Below, one piece after another: positions 1 to 12,756 of a stretch of 64,000 nt of DNA. How positions within the stretch are numbered: the stretch's first letter is position 1; each line of letters starts with the position of its first letter. The stretch is from assembly GCA_014058105.1 (NCBI GenBank), contig JACGCM010002300.1, positions 682,001-746,000 of the forward strand, given 5' to 3'. The notes beneath the pieces were generated by a model. The model made no database searches and was not told where the DNA came from. It was given only the letters and a program-made list of their open reading frames with translations. Source of the DNA: Kingdonia uniflora. Taxonomy: Eukaryota; Streptophyta; Magnoliopsida; Ranunculales; Circaeasteraceae. The position numbers and the translations under genes were made by a program.

Positions 1-55
1 AATGTATGCCTTAGGATATCATGAAAATGTCTTCTTTCCCACAAACGGTGCCAAA

Positions 56-669
56 TGTAATGGCCTAATTCCGTAAGCTTGAGATGGCTCAGGATTAGCT
101 CTTACACCAATGTTTTTGTGATAAAAACTAATATAAAACAAGAAATGACACAAGTGATTTAGCGTAGAAAACCTTTGAATGGGTAAAAAACCATGACCTC
201 GAGTTGAAGGTTTTAGTAACAGTAACTTTTATTGCTTGAGGCTGATATCTTATTACAAGTGATCTCTCGAGCTAGAAATAGTTGATCTTGTAAATAAGAA
301 ATTTGGTGTTTGAGAATCTAGAAAATATTGTTTTCTTGGTGTTTTCTCATATATTTTTCTGGTCCTTGTATCTTCTGGAACTTTTTCCTTATATAGGCCT
401 TTCCCGCAGTTTGTTATTGTGCTGAAGCACGTTCTCCAAACAATGAGGGAAGTGGTGGTTGACTAAGTAATTGTTGGGTTCGTGAGAGACAGGTGTCTTT
501 GACTTGTTCATGCTTTTCTGTTATGCTCAACCTACATTCTTCATCAGTTCGTGATGTAGGTATCAATACAGGCTGTTTATGTTACGTGTAAAATGCGTGA
601 GTCTGATATGGAGGTAGTTCGAGTTGAAGGTAGTTCGAATTGGGTTAGGTCGAGGGATAGGTCCCTACA
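56..669 (-). repeat. LTR of Tat-type gypsy element H (5' LTR)
   Basis: Read on the minus strand it begins TGTAGGGACC at 669 and ends TTACA at 56. It is followed at 55-1 by the post-LTR motif TTTGGCACCGTTTGTGG and the start of the internal region, so the element body leaves the window to the left. The same LTR family recurs at 36963-37425, 39870-40348 and 58709-59248. A TATATAAGG box lies on the minus strand at 387-395. The flank at 670-674 (CTAAC) would be one copy of the target duplication; the partner is outside. The insertion point falls inside the C-terminal coding part of the CACTA Transposase_24 gene. The match to the other LTRs is seen directly; the Tat lineage is inferred from element G, whose pol is visible. 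Confidence 0.85.
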
Positions 670-2843
670 CTAACCTTCGTCATTCCATCTCCCAAAGGTA
701 TACCATGCACTATACTTTTAAAGTCATCAGTATACAAAAAAATAGTTGGAACAATGTTACTTGGAGAAAGCCAATACAGTCTGCAATTTATAGGCTTTGA
801 CTTTGATGTTGTATGGCATGTCTACTGGAAAGAACATATGTTGATTAAATGCAAGTAATACATACAATATTATTTATTAACTTGGGAGCATACTGAAGGC
901 AATACACTACTTTTTGGAAGGATAATTTCATCTTTGTCATTTCCTTGATTTACCTATTCAAGGAATTAATATTAGAGATGTCAAAGTGTTAAAATAAGAT
1001 AGTGAGAATGTTTAGTTAATATACCATCAATTTTGACATTTTTGCCTCGAACGATGCTACTTTATCGTTCATTACCTTCATTTATTCCTTTAAACTTTCA
1101 ACTATTACTTTACCATGTTTAGCAACATTATAGAGGGTTGGAGATATTTCAAATCCTATTGCCCTCATACGCCTAGGGTACCCATGGCCTAACACCTCCG
1201 TGAGATCATCATCTCCAATATCTAAATTAGTTGTGTTTACTTCATCTATTTTATCCTAAAAATATAAAGCAACATATGGTATTATCATAAGCAATTATTA
1301 CGTAACAGTGCATACATATTTATAAATACTGAAACTACATATTATTTTTTCCTGGACCAATTCATTTACTGCCTCCCCATTCCTCTTTCTATGTACCCTT
1401 GTCCATTCAGCAGACCTTCAAAATTTTTTTACAACTGATGTGGCATCATCAGCAATCTCCTGATTCTACATAAAATAGAAAATCATACATCTTTATATAC
1501 ACATATTAGTTATGCAAATTAATAGTATAACGCATATGAAAGACAACTATCATTTTATGCTCCAATCGAGGATACCCTAAACGACTACATGTATGGGGAA
1601 ATTTATGTTTTTTCCTGGCTTCGATGAGTCTTTTCCTAATTTCCTGCATAAATAACATTATTACTTTTAGGTTACGGATAGTTGGATTAAACATTAGAGA
1701 GTTACAAAAATGACACAAAAAATAGAAGGAAGTATATAAGTTTAATACCTTGTACTTAGAAGTTGTACATGGTTTTGCAAAAACCTCCCATTGATCGTAA
1801 AGTACATCTTCTAGATATTTTTCGAGAGCTTGATCATAATCATCGTTAATATCAATTAATTTTCTCCTTTCAACTTTGAATTCACGCCAATCCTTTCCCA
1901 TATTCAATAATGTTAACTTTCGAGCCTCTTCTGGTACAATAAACTTTTTCTACCAAAAGCATATGTTAGCAAAGATAAACTTATTAAGAATTGGTAATAT
2001 TTGATAAAGAAGTTGTTTACCTTCACCATCTCTCACAATCTATCCTTAACCAATGGTTCGACTTTATGCCATGTGAGAATCGTGATAGGAACTATCTTTC
2101 TAACAATAACCCCAATATATGTGCTAAAGATCACCAAATCCTCCCTAATAGGTTGTCCATTAATAGTGAATTCCAAAGGTTTTCTTTTATCGCTTTCGGT
2201 AGCAATAACTTTGCATTTGTTTTTACCCCTTCGGCAAAGTGACATGGGATTTGGTATAGGCTGATTGGATGCTTGAGAAATACCTTCTTCTAGTGGACTT
2301 GGATGAAGATTTTCTTACATAAATTCTGGCTAGGCAGATCTGTCAAGGCCTATAGTAACTCGTCCTATAAGAAACATATGTTAACAACAGATTGTGTGAG
2401 CAAAAATGGACCATTACGGTTTTGATCTATAAAATGATTTTGTAAACATAGTAATTTATATAGGCTAATTTGATGCAAAAAGATATACCTTCATTTAAGG
2501 GAATTGAGTTTCGATGTTCTTGCACAATTTCTAGACGAGAAAACCTACGAAAGCCTAGACTGCCTCGTGCTATAAGAAATACATGTTAACAATATATTTG
2601 ATGAGTTAAAATGAACCATATCAAATATTCAATGATAATGAAATTTATAATATTCACCTGTGGGATTCATCGCATATGCAATACCGATGTTGGCAATGAT
2701 GTTTTTAGCCTTTTTTGAAATTTCTTTTTGAATTTGCAATGTACATTTATTTACTGTAAAATTAGAGTTACAATTTAAACAAAAAGAATATTACTGCAAA
2801 ATTCTTACCGGTATCGCTTTTTTCTTTAGATTTCTACGATCCA
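670..2843 (-). pseudogene. CACTA Transposase_24 (TNPA-like) gene, multi-exon, truncated by element H
   Basis: Second gene of the CACTA element. An ATG at 2843 opens a short exon (MDRRNLKKKAIPV) followed by a GT donor. Further coding blocks lie near 2740-2660, 2245-2030 (RGKNKCKVIATESDKRKP, then a stretch resembling the usual FLGPLVREHVPVT block), 1907-1740 (MGKDWREFKVERRKL, then a DQW block), 1650-1510 (HKFPHTCSRLGYPRLE) and 1460-1340. The C-terminal block at 780-670 (HGIPLGDGMTKVSV) matches the usual family ending and stops exactly at the LTR of element H. These blocks follow the order normal for plant Transposase_24 proteins. Blocks are separated by AT-rich introns and some stops. Such proteins bind subterminal repeats in En/Spm; that role is inferred here. 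The gene is downstream of TNP2 on the same strand. Confidence 0.75.
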
Positions 2844-3095
2844 TAGTAAAAAAAGATAAACAAAGATGTTCACCTTTTAAAGAAGGTCATATTGAAAATC
2901 TATCAAACTTGGTACATATAAAAACCCCAAAATAATTAAAGTATCATAATTACCAGCCATATAATATGATCTCAACTCTAAAGTTTTAGTAATTATATAT
3001 ATATATCTACCATTCAATTATCAAGTAAACAAAAAACAAAAACATCTAATAATATTCAAGCTAGAGAAATAATAAGAATTTCTAATTGGAAAGAC

Positions 3096-6000
3096 TTAAT
3101 CTTCATTATTCACCCATACTCCTTCACAATCATCATGCACATACCATTCATCTTCGATATCTCCAATAGGTCCAAGACTCTCTATGGGTGCCGACTCTTC
3201 TCGTACTTCATCATTAGTATCCTCTAAATCCATAAACCCTTAGAGAGCTCTCAATACTATATATGTACCACGGTGAGTCATCTGGTTCCCAAGAATAAAA
3301 TACTTGATGAGCTTGAGTTGAAAGGATGAATGGATCTCATTGTTGAGCTATTCCTTGATGAAGATTCACTAATGTAAACCCCTCGACTATTTTTATCCCT
3401 TATGTTATACTCACCCAATCGCAAGGGAATACTGGATAACAGAAGGTGTAATAGTCTAGCAAAATAAATTTTTTTTATTACCCCATAGTAAGTCACAACT
3501 TTTTCAATCTGTCATTAGTCCCTATCGCTCGATCTACATGAGGTAGTAGCAGACAAAGAAACTCTCAAATTTTAAGTTCCTTTCTCTGCATCCTTTGTAT
3601 GGAAACGATAGCCATTAGCTAAAGAAGAACCGCAAGTCATGGCAGATTTTCTTGGAACATATGACAATGTTTCCAATATAGGGAACACAACCTTATGTTT
3701 CATCTCTCCAAATATCTTAAATGAATGAGAATATAATTGGGATAGCTAACTAATCGAGAATAGTAGAAGACACTTTATACACATTTTAACCTACCTCATG
3801 TTTAAACCATTCGCTGAACTGATCTGAATGTTTTTAATTTAGTTGACTGACATTCTTTCCCAGCCGACGATTGTGAAGAATAAGTTCACTTTTATATTTT
3901 CTAGTAAAATAATTTAGTTGCTTAATATTATAAAAATATAATCATAAAACATTTGTTCTATACATACATATATCATGTCACTTACTCTAGGTATGTTGGA
4001 ACTTCCTCGAAGTTAAACAAAACACAACGATGAGCTGATTCACGTTTCTCTTCAAAAAGAGTAAACTCCGCTTCAGCTGACAATGGGAAACCTTCAAGAA
4101 TGGTAGATTCAAAATTTTCAACATGATTCATGTTCACTTTGTCATTGGTATATTCACCGAGATTCATATATTTTGCACAAAATATGGCACATTCTTCTGC
4201 CAAGTAACATTCGGCTATACACCCTTCAGGCCTTACAAGAATTTTAGCATATCCCTAACCTTCATAAATTTATATATTACATCAATATTCAAATATAAAG
4301 ATAACTTCATACAAGTATATGTAAATAAATAATTAATAGGCTTTGAAAGTAGGTACCTTTCAAACGGATTCATCCAACGATATTGTACTGGTCCTCCAAG
4401 GCTTGCCTCTTGAACCAAGTGAATAGTGAGGTGTACCATAAAATTAAAAAAAGTTAGCGCAAAATACCTCTCTAACATACACATTGTCTCTACAACCACC
4501 ACTTCCAAACTCTTCATTTTCTCATAACCAATTTCTCTTTCGCAAAGTTCATGGTAAAATGAACAGAGTTTAAAAATGGTATGCCTCACTCCTTTCGGGA
4601 GAAGATTTCGCAAAGCTACGAGCATCAATACATGATAATCATGTGATTTCATTCCATTAATTGTATAATCAGACATAGAAATGCAATTTGAGATATTGGA
4701 ACAGTAACCATCCGGTAACTTTATGGAAAACAACCTACGACAAAAAAATTATTTTTCTTTTTTAAAAAGCGTATGTAGTGCTGGAGGAAGGAATGTTCTC
4801 TTACCCCCTAGGTTGAGGATGTAGTTCAGGCCTCATTTTTAATTCTTCCATGTCAAGATGAGATGCAAGACCATCTTTTAATTTTCCGATAATGTTCAAT
4901 AGTGTTCCAACCAAACTAGCGCAAACGTTCTTCTCCGTGTGCATGGCGTCCAAATTGTGCGGCAATAGATGATACTTCCAATATATTAACTCGAAGAAAA
5001 TTGACCTCTTCATCCATCTTTGCTCAGAAGTTTTTTATGATTTTCCCCTCTTTTGTACAGGTTTTCCCCAATCTATTTTAATATTTTTTTACCTCATCCC
5101 AAACTTGTGTGCCCTTTTAGAAAATTGGGCATGTATCAAGCTCCTTTTAGCCATTAAATCAACTTTTCTTATATCAAAAAGGGTGACTAGGCCAAAGAAA
5201 TGTTCTATGCCATATATAACAAAATTTCTTACCGAAAGTTAGCCATTGTGAACATGAACCATAACCACACTTAGGACATGCTACTTCTCCCTTTACTGAA
5301 AATCCTGCAAGGTTTCCATATACAGGAAAATCATTAATGGTCCATAATAATACTGCCTTCAATGTGAACTTGGTTTTGGTATATGAATCATAGGTTTCAA
5401 CACAATTTAAGCACAGAAGTTGCAAGTCATCAATAAGAGGTTGTAAATAAATATCAATATCATTGCCAGGCGGCTTGGGTCTGGGGATTAATAAAGTCAA
5501 CATCAAGAATTTCCTATCCATGCATAAAGAAGGTGTAATTTACTAACATCACTGGCCAGCAGCTGTAAGTTTGTAACACAGTTTGCCATTAAAACTCTTT
5601 GGAGAAGTCGGGCCACCTTGAATCAATATTTTTTCCATGTAGGGCTATCCATAGGGTGACACAGTTTGCCATTATAACTCATATTATTTGAATGCCATCT
5701 CAACTCCTCCGCAATACCAACAAACATATAAATTCGCATAAACCTGGGTATTATGGGGAAATACCTTAAAACCTTTGCAGGTATACCATTTCGTATTTTA
5801 TTTATCTTAGGATCTTGATTCCATCACGATGATCCACATTTTGGACATGACTTCATCTTTTCATAGTAATACAATCATTCGCACATGCATGAATTTTTTC
5901 ATATTCCAGATCAAATGTCTTCAGTAGTTTAGTAAAACTACTGAAGACATCGAATTTGGGAGATGGTTATCCTCTGGAAGAATATCTTTCAGAGCCTCCA

Positions 6001-6164
6001 GTAGTTTAGTAAAACTTTTATCAGACCAACCATTGTTTGCTTTTATGCTAAACAATTTAACAACAACAATTAACTTTGTGTACTTGGTGCAGCCTACATA
6101 CAATGGCTTTTGTGCAACCTGCAACAAATTTTTAAAAGTCTGGAAGTTCATTCATATCACCATT
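3096..6164 (-). pseudogene. TNP2 transposase of CACTA element, central and C-terminal part
   Basis: The catalytic half of a CACTA transposase, which cuts and joins transposon ends in the nucleus. Minus-strand blocks in order are: KPLYVGCTKYTKL and GWSDKSFTKLLEALKDILPE (6130-6000); PAKVLRYFPIIPRFMRIYMF (about 5790-5730); the TNP2 core LIPRPKPPGNDIDIYLQPLI with LLWTINDFPVYGNL and CPKCGYGSCSQWL (5521-5174); FFELIYWKYHLLPHNLDAMH (4990-4930); a DUF4218-type block with MKSHDYHVLM and RWMNPFERY (4733-4350); EECAIFCAKYMN (4203-3982); and a DUF4216-type block with TYYGVIKK and DPFILSTQAHQVFY (3500-3250). A stop follows at 3096-3098. There are several frameshifts and stops. The N-terminus lies at 19517-19862, displaced 13.3 kb by element A. 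Confidence 0.88.
5915..5950. repeat. Perfect 13-bp inverted repeat with 10-nt loop
   Basis: ATGTCTTCAGTAG and its exact complement flank the loop TTTAGTAAAA. The right arm, loop and part of the left arm repeat CAGTAGTTTAGTAAAACT, which also occurs at 6000-6018 in the transposase coding sequence, so this looks like a locally templated duplication rather than a functional hairpin. Confidence 0.8.
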
Positions 6165-6169
6165 ATATT

Positions 6170-6906
6170 TGTAGTAGCCTACTCGTACCTCCTACCCCAG
6201 TCGAACACTCGAAGGCTACATGTAAACCTCGAAGCCCATTCAATCCATAAACAAGCTTTCCAAGAATACACGAAGATGACGCTTTGTAGACAAAGCCTCA
6301 ACTCTGAACAAACCTTGAAGACGAACTCCACATCAGTATCAAAGGCTTCGAAGAAGAAACCTCGACTCTACATCAGTATCAGAAACACTACGCAGACGTG
6401 TCAGACAGCCAGCTCACCAGACAAGAATGGCGTTGTTGTTGGTCCTTATAGCTACAGTGACAGAACCAACAACAACTACAGTGTTAGAGCACAGTTCCAG
6501 ACCAGACATTTCCGGCGTCAACCCCATCTCCGGGATACCCGCCCGATACCCGGAGGGAACACTTGTAATGTGACCTACCTTGATGACTCAGCCCTTCCTA
6601 TGTTCTATAAATAGGAGGGAAGGGGAAACAAGGAGGGGTTACAAAATCTAACCCCAGAGCCCTTGCAGTTTACCTTCGACCTTCCTGTAAAGCACATAGT
6701 ACTCGAACCTTCGACTACTCGACAGTAATATACAATCTCTTAAAACTCCTCATCAGAGGTCGTAGAGAGACCCATTCTAGGCCTCTACGCAAGTATATTG
6801 TCAATAGGTTATTCGTATTATAGATTTTGTGCTTGAATCCTTTGATATTAGATAAACCCGTGGTGTAAGAGCTAACTTCCCTTCCGCACGAGGTTAGGCC
6901 CCTACA
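6170..6906 (+). repeat. 5' LTR of element A
   Basis: Starts TGTAGTAGCCTACTCG and ends CCTACA. It is followed by TTTGGCGCTGTCTGTG, the conserved post-LTR motif of this lineage; I do not assign the primer tRNA. It matches 18775-19511 along its whole length, apart from many CG to TG or CA differences. Confidence 0.95.
6606..6613 (+). promoter_or_regulatory. TATA box in the 5' LTR of element A
   Basis: TATAAATA followed by a purine-rich stretch. The same box lies at 19211-19218 in the 3' LTR and 42795-42802 in the related LTR of F, as expected for the LTR promoter. Confidence 0.65.
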
Positions 6907-6989
6907 TTTGGCGCTGTCTGTGCTTGCCCACCCTACAAATCTCCCTTGCCTCATTTTCTCCCTTTTTCAACTTCTACAAATCATTCTCA

Positions 6990-8865
6990 ATGGCCCCCAC
7001 CCTCCGTTCTACTTCCACCCATGCCGGCAACTTCGTCGATGGAGTGGCCGCCCAGCTCGCCCTATTTTCCCAGCAATTCGCTCAAGCCGAGGAGCAACGC
7101 CAAACACAACTGCACCAAGAACGCAAAAAATGCCGGCAAGAGTTTGAAGCTGAATGGCATCGCCATTTGGATGATGCCGATAGACAAAGCCGTGTTATCG
7201 ATGATTTGTGCAATACAGTCTGAGAACTGCAATGACTACAGCCTCTAGATGTTCCTCAACTATCTCGAGAACCAGCCCTACCGCGTGTATCTGCCCGCGC
7301 TCGACTGAGGCCTCTACCATATCAAGAAGTACCCCCGGTCTATATCGGCACCGAGGATACTCCCCCTACTATTCTCCCCACTGGCTCTATCTAACTTGGC
7401 ATCCACCCCACGGAGGATTCCTCTGACTCCACCTTTTGCTTCTCCAGATACCCCAAATGTTGTCCTGCTCGAGAACATCTCGGGGAGCGCAGCGCCGAAA
7501 ACATACCGAACACTCGGCCTCATCACCCTTGAACCCATCGAACCCCCCTCCCCCTCATCCTGCTTATTGTGCACAATAAGACTTCGACTATAAAATCTAA
7601 CCTGTCATCCGCGTCAGCGCGAGCCCAACTCCAAACTCATGGTGTCATTTAAACAACCCCCTCTGTCCCAAGCTCCTCGTTATAGAGATCCCTCCTAATT
7701 TAGTGCTCCCAAACTCAGCAAATACCGCAACACCGACCCTCAATCCCACATTCTAGAATTCTAAAATGCTTTAATCCTTTACTCCACAGCTGACCACCTG
7801 ATGTGTCACCTTTTTCTTACAAGCCTTACATATGGCCTTCTTCGATGGTACCATAACCTTCTCAGTGGCTCTATTCGAAGTTTCAAGCAACTATCCCATC
7901 TTTTCATCGCCTAATTTTCTTTCAACAAAGACAAATAGGTCTGAGTTGATGCCCTCTTCAATTTCTAAAAATCCCCCAGTGAAACCCTCGAAGCCTTCAC
8001 TAAGAGATTCCTCGATGAGTCGCGCAAAGTCAAAAACCTCGATAGCGTGAATGTCGTACTCGCGTATTCAAACGCTTTGCCAGATAACATCCGTGTAAAA
8101 GAATACCTGGTCCTCCACAAACCTTGAACCCTCGAGGAGATGCTCTCAAAGATCAATGGCTATATCGACCTTGAACGCCTTTGGGAATCATATAAACTAG
8201 GGCAACCTTCGACCACCAACCCAAATAAACCTCGACAAGGCCCACCCTCTACCCCTACACCTCTGATCGCTCCCGTCTCACAGGAGACTAAGAGCCGCAA
8301 ATACCCTCACTCAGATAATACAACAGAAGGTCGTAAGAAATGACCAAAGCCAGTCTTACCTAGACTCACTTCCCCCATCAGCACCCTTCTACCAAAGATG
8401 TAGGCAGACCCCATATGGCGTATCCCTTTCCCCATCAAGATCAAACCAGGCAAACCTTACTGCACCAACCATAAGTATAACTGTCACCACACCAATAAAT
8501 GCTTCACCTTGCAGCGCTCTCTCGAAATAATACTCAAGGCCAGCCGTCTACATCAGTATGTTGTCGACCTTCCCAACTACCTCGACGGGTTGTACCTCAA
8601 ACCTCAACCCACCCCTTCGGCCGACCCTGCCGAGGTCCACATATACCAACTTCATTTCATCAAAGTAAATAATATTGACAGCGGCCGTTCCAAAAGCAAG
8701 CTCAAGCGTATCGAAGACTGTTACAAACTCACTTACCAAGAGAAGTTGCCCGCCCTCCTGCAAAAATTAAGCCTTTGTCCTCGAACCGAAGGTATCTCTT
8801 TCATCGACTGTGATACATCGCATGTTAATTTTCCCCACTCTGACCCTTTAGTCATCATAATTTAG
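6990..8865 (+). pseudogene. gag of element A
   Basis: Structural protein of the retrotransposon particle. The ATG at 6990 opens MAPTLRSTSTHAGNFVDGVA, followed by a glutamine- and arginine-rich coiled-coil-like segment (AEEQRQTQLHQERKKC). The retrotrans_gag core is recognisable in shifted frames at about 7870-8200: ALFNF, then a KSP-ETLEAFTKRFLDESRK-like stretch, NLDSVNVVLAYSNALPDN and LEEMLSKINGYIDLERLW. A histidine/cysteine-bearing stretch (TNHKYNCHHTNKCF, near 8465-8510) is probably a decayed knuckle. At least four frameshifts or stops break it. Downstream it runs into the protease. Confidence 0.8.
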
Positions 8866-9231
8866 GTCAAACACCTCATCCTCCACACCATGCTTATCGA
8901 TACAGGAAGTGCAGCCGATGTACTTTTCCTCCAAACCATCTAGGCCATGAACAAAACAAACATCATCACTGCCGCCAATGTCGAACTGAAAGGCTTTAAT
9001 GGGGATACCAAAGTTCTCGTTGGTCGAATCAGCCTTCCAGTCACCACCGGCCCTGTCACACTTCAAACTAGCTTTCTTGTCATCGATAAGAAGTCTGAAT
9101 ACCTTGGTATCCTTAGGCGCGACTGGCTCTATGCCATGTGTGCCATACCATCGACCTATTATCAGACCCTTCGTTTCACTACCCCCTGTAGTAAATGGAA
9201 TTTAATCGCAATGCCTCACCCATTCATGTAA
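8866..9231 (+). pseudogene. Aspartic protease of element A
   Basis: The retroviral-type aspartic protease that would process the polyprotein. The active-site triad is present as MLIDTGSAADVLF at about 8890-8930. It is followed by LKGFNGDTKVLVGRISLPVT and FLVIDKKSEYLGILRRDW, with the Gly-Ile-Leu-Arg flap typical of Tat proteases. One in-frame stop at 8941-8943 separates the active site from the rest. Confidence 0.85.
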
Positions 9232-9283
9232 GCATCCAGAGATCGATCAGACCAGGAAACTCGTCAAACTCCCATAGCAATCA

Positions 9284-10850
9284 TTGCCTCCTCCTGTCTC
9301 CATACCATCGACACCGGCCATCGAACCCATCAAACCCACTATTTATATCAAACTCGACGGTCCTGGTCGAGGTACATTCATTAGAACTTTTCTAGACGAG
9401 GCAGAACGCCTCGAACTTGTAGATTTCCTTCAAGCAAATAAAGATGTCTTTGCATGGACGTTCCAGGAGATGCCAGGTGTCAACCCCAGTTTAGCATGTC
9501 GCCATCTCGACCTCATCCCTCACTCTATAGCGGTAAAGTAGAAGAAGCGTACATTGGCCCTGTAACTTTGAGAAGCTGTAAACCTTGAAGTCGATAAGCT
9601 CATAGCTGCGAGTTTCATCAGAGAGGTCAAGTATTTTGATTGGATATCAAATATTGTTGCAGTTTCCAAAAAGAACGGCAAGATCAAAATCTGCGTCGAC
9701 TTTATAGATTTCAACAAGCACACACCGAAGGACAGCTTGCCTCTCTCGATCATTTCAGTACTCCTCGATGCTACTGGTAGACACGAACGCCTGTTAATGA
9801 TGGACGCAGCATCGAGTTAATATCAGGTACCCCTCCACCCTGAGGATCAACTTAAGACTTCTTTTATCACTGAACAAGGCTTTTACTGTTTTAATGTCAT
9901 ACCCTTCGGCCTTAAAAATGTCGGTGCCACCTACCAATGTCTCGTAACAACCATGTTTAAACCCTTGCTTGGCAAGTCGGTCGAAGTTTACATCGACAAC
10001 ATGTTATACAAGAGCCTCCAAAAACAGACCCACATCCAGGACTTAACCGAAGTCTTTTCGATACTTCGAACATACAACATGAATCTTAACCTAGAAAAAT
10101 GTCAATTTGGTGTTTCGTCTGGCAAATTTTTAAGCCATCTTATCAGCAAACGAGGTATCGAGATCGACCCTACCCATATCCGATCCCTTATCAACATGCC
10201 TTTACCCCGAACCAAAAAAGATGTCCAAAAAGTGACTGGTAAAATAACGGCCCTCAACCGTGTTTCATTTCCAAATCATTAGACCGTTGTGCTTGGCTTT
10301 TTTCTCTTTTATGCGACCAAGGCGTCCACAAAGCAAAAATGAAAAACAACCCTGAGAATAATTGGACACCCGACTGTGAACAGGCCTTCCTCAAACTCAA
10401 AACATACCTTGGTCGGCCACCCATTATCAGCACCCCTATCAAAGGCAAAACAATCTCCTTATACCTCGCGGTCACTGATACCTCTATCAGTTCAGTCCTC
10501 ATTCAACTCGAATCAAACATTGAGAAACCTGTATATTTTAACAACAAAACTTGACACTTGCAGAAACTCGATAAACAAAACTTGAGCATTTTCTCCTCAC
10601 CCTCGTCTATTCGGCCTGCAAACTCAAACCATATTTTTAAGCTCACCCCATCCATGTTATAACAAGTTATCCCCTTTGAGATGTACTCAGCAAGAAAGAG
10701 AAATCTAGACGAATATAACAGTGGTCTATTTATCTTGGCGAACATAACATCATATTTGTGAAGAAGATATCCCAGAAAGGCCAAGTAGTAGCCGATTTCC
10801 TCGCTGATTTCCTGGTTGAAGATATCAACATGGAGGAACATGAAGACGAC
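9284..10850 (+). pseudogene. Reverse transcriptase and first RNase H of element A
   Basis: Reads in order: FTWTFQEMPGV-like entry (about 9450), LIAASFIREVKYFDW (9600), a KKNGKIKICVDF block (9670), LLMMDAASS (9795), HPEDQLKTSFITEQGFY (9835), MPFGLKN (9900) and the catalytic loop at 9989-10000. That loop reads Tyr-Ile-Asp-Asn instead of the usual Tyr-Ile-Asp-Asp, so one metal-binding aspartate is lost. Next come the thumb (GVSSGKFLSHLISKRGIEID) and the connection to an RNase H domain (YLAVTDTSISSVL, KPVYFNNKT). The domain ends with KKGQAVADF-type sequence near 10780. Stops are scattered throughout. Confidence 0.88.
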
Positions 10851-10879
10851 CTACCAGAGGACCAGCCAGAACCTACAAA

Positions 10880-11300
10880 CCCATGGAACCCTAACACAGA
10901 TTGGCAAATTTTCATCGATAGATCCGCTGGACCTAATGGTTCGGGGATCGGTATCGTCCTGGTTACACCTACTAATGACCGAATTAAAAAGGCAGTCAAG
11001 TGAAATTTCGAATGCTCCAACAACGAGGCTGAGTATGAAGCTTTGATCCATGGCCTTGACCTCGCACTCAACCTCGGCATCCCCAAACTTGCAGTTTTCT
11101 AATATTCCCAACTTATTCAAAGACAGTACTCTGGTAAAAATCAAGCCAACGGTCGCATGGCCAAATATTTTGTTATCTTCCGCCAGCGCATGGACCATTT
11201 CCCTAAAAAATCTTTTATCACCCACTACCCTCGAGGTGAAAATAGACACGCAGATGCCCTCACCTACATAGCAGCTATGTTAGGCCAATCCGAGTCCCGA
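10880..11300 (+). pseudogene. Second (archaeal-type) RNase H of element A
   Basis: WQIFIDRSAGPNGSGIGIVL, then SNNEAEYEALIHGLDLALNL, and finally ENRHADALTYIAAML. This is the additional RNase H domain known from Tat elements, placed after the first RNase H. The first catalytic Asp is present (FID) and the Glu of NNEAEYEA is kept. One stop and one frameshift interrupt it. Confidence 0.85.
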
Positions 11301-11559
11301 ACCCTCCATATCAAAGTACTTGAATGCCCAAGTATCGACCAGATGGAAGTTAATGCCATCAATACTGAGGGCAAGAGTCACAATCTAAATGACTGGCGGA
11401 CACCATTCCTCGATTACTTCAACAATGCTACCCTCCCAGATGATCCCAAAGCCAAAAAGTCATTATAAGGGAACTGTCGCAGATACACCATCCTCAAACG
11501 CGAGTTACATTACAAATCCCCAAATAGCATCCTCCTTCGGTGCATCTCTAAAAAAAAGC

Positions 11560-12660
11560 CTCTACAATCCTATCTGAACTCCATGAAGGTACTTGCAGTG
11601 CCCATACTGTCGGTAGATCGATGACCCTTCGAGCCGTTTCCCAAGGTTTATTCTAGCCCAATATGAAGAAGCAAGCCGAAGAATACGCCAAACATTGTGA
11701 CAAATGCTAACACCATGCCCATGATATCCATAGCCCTTCACAAGACCTTCATTTTAGTCAAATCTCTTGGCCATTCAAATACTGGGCCATCAATCTCATT
11801 GTTCCTTTTCCCAAAGCTTCGGGCAGCCTAGAGAATATCCTTGTTATAATAGATTATTTTACAAAATAGGTCGAAGCCATACCTTTGTGTCAAACCAGAG
11901 AAGAAGAAGTCATCAAATTCTTATAAGAAAACATCATTACACGCTTCGGATGCCCTCATAAGATTCGATGCGACAATGGTCCACAGTTTGTCAGGAACAA
12001 AGTTAGAAATTTCCTTAAGAAGTACAGCATCATCCTCTCCCCCTCAGTACCTTACTACCCCCAAGGGAACGGTCAGGTCGAAGCAATCAATAAAACAATA
12101 ATCGACGGTCTCAAGAAACGTGTCGATGTGAAGAAAGGATGATGGGTTCAGGAATTAAAGTATGTCCCATGGGCTTATCAAACAACACCAAGAAAAGTTA
12201 CAGGATGTACTGCGTTCCTTCTAGCCTATGGTACTGAAGGAGTACTCCCTACTCAATTCAAAGTGCCCACACGAGATCCCAACCTCGCGGACGAAGACAA
12301 TACATTTGAACTCGAATGCAACATGTTATGGATCGACGAAACCAAAGACCAAGCCATTGCCAACCTCGGCCATTACCATCTATCACTGCAGAAGTCATAT
12401 AACAAGAGAGCTCGACCTCAAAGTTTCAACATCGGAGATCTTGTACATCGATGGGTCACACAATCCTCGAAGCCTTGAAATGCCGGCAAGCTAGCCGAGT
12501 CCTGGAAAGTACCTTATGTCCTATATGATAAAACCGATAAGGGTTCGTATTACCTCATGGCAGAAGATGAAGAGCCTCTACCAATTCTATAGAATACAAT
12601 ACAGCTAGTCTCATACGATTGGCTACGGCCTCAACCTTGTTCACCTGATGTAAACAATAA
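11560..12660 (+). pseudogene. Integrase of element A
   Basis: DNA-joining enzyme of the retrotransposon. A zinc-binding N-domain is visible (AEEYAKHCDKC). The core follows with KYWAINLIVPFPKA, where the first catalytic Asp is replaced by Asn, then RCDNGPQFV with the second Asp, and YYPQGNGQVEAINKTI with the Glu. The C-domain reads YNKRARPQSFNIGDLV and ends with YDWLRPQ at about 12615-12640. There are in-frame stops, and the active site is damaged. Confidence 0.88.
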
Positions 12661-12756
12661 CTAATCAATTAACAGTTTTTTCCCTTTGAACTTCGTCTTC
12701 TGTTTTCCAGTAAATTTCTTAGTTAAGCCTAAGTATTGATTCAACCCATCGACCAG

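Noticed and set aside
905..925. CACTACTTTTTGG as the left end of the CACTA transposon
   Set aside because: It does not match the right TIR beyond CACTAC, and Transposase_24 coding sequence continues to its left up to 670.
6033..6614. 193-codon plus-strand frame
   Set aside because: It spans the CACTA/LTR junction and lies mostly in the LTR; a related LTR frame at 18876 shows it is LTR sequence.
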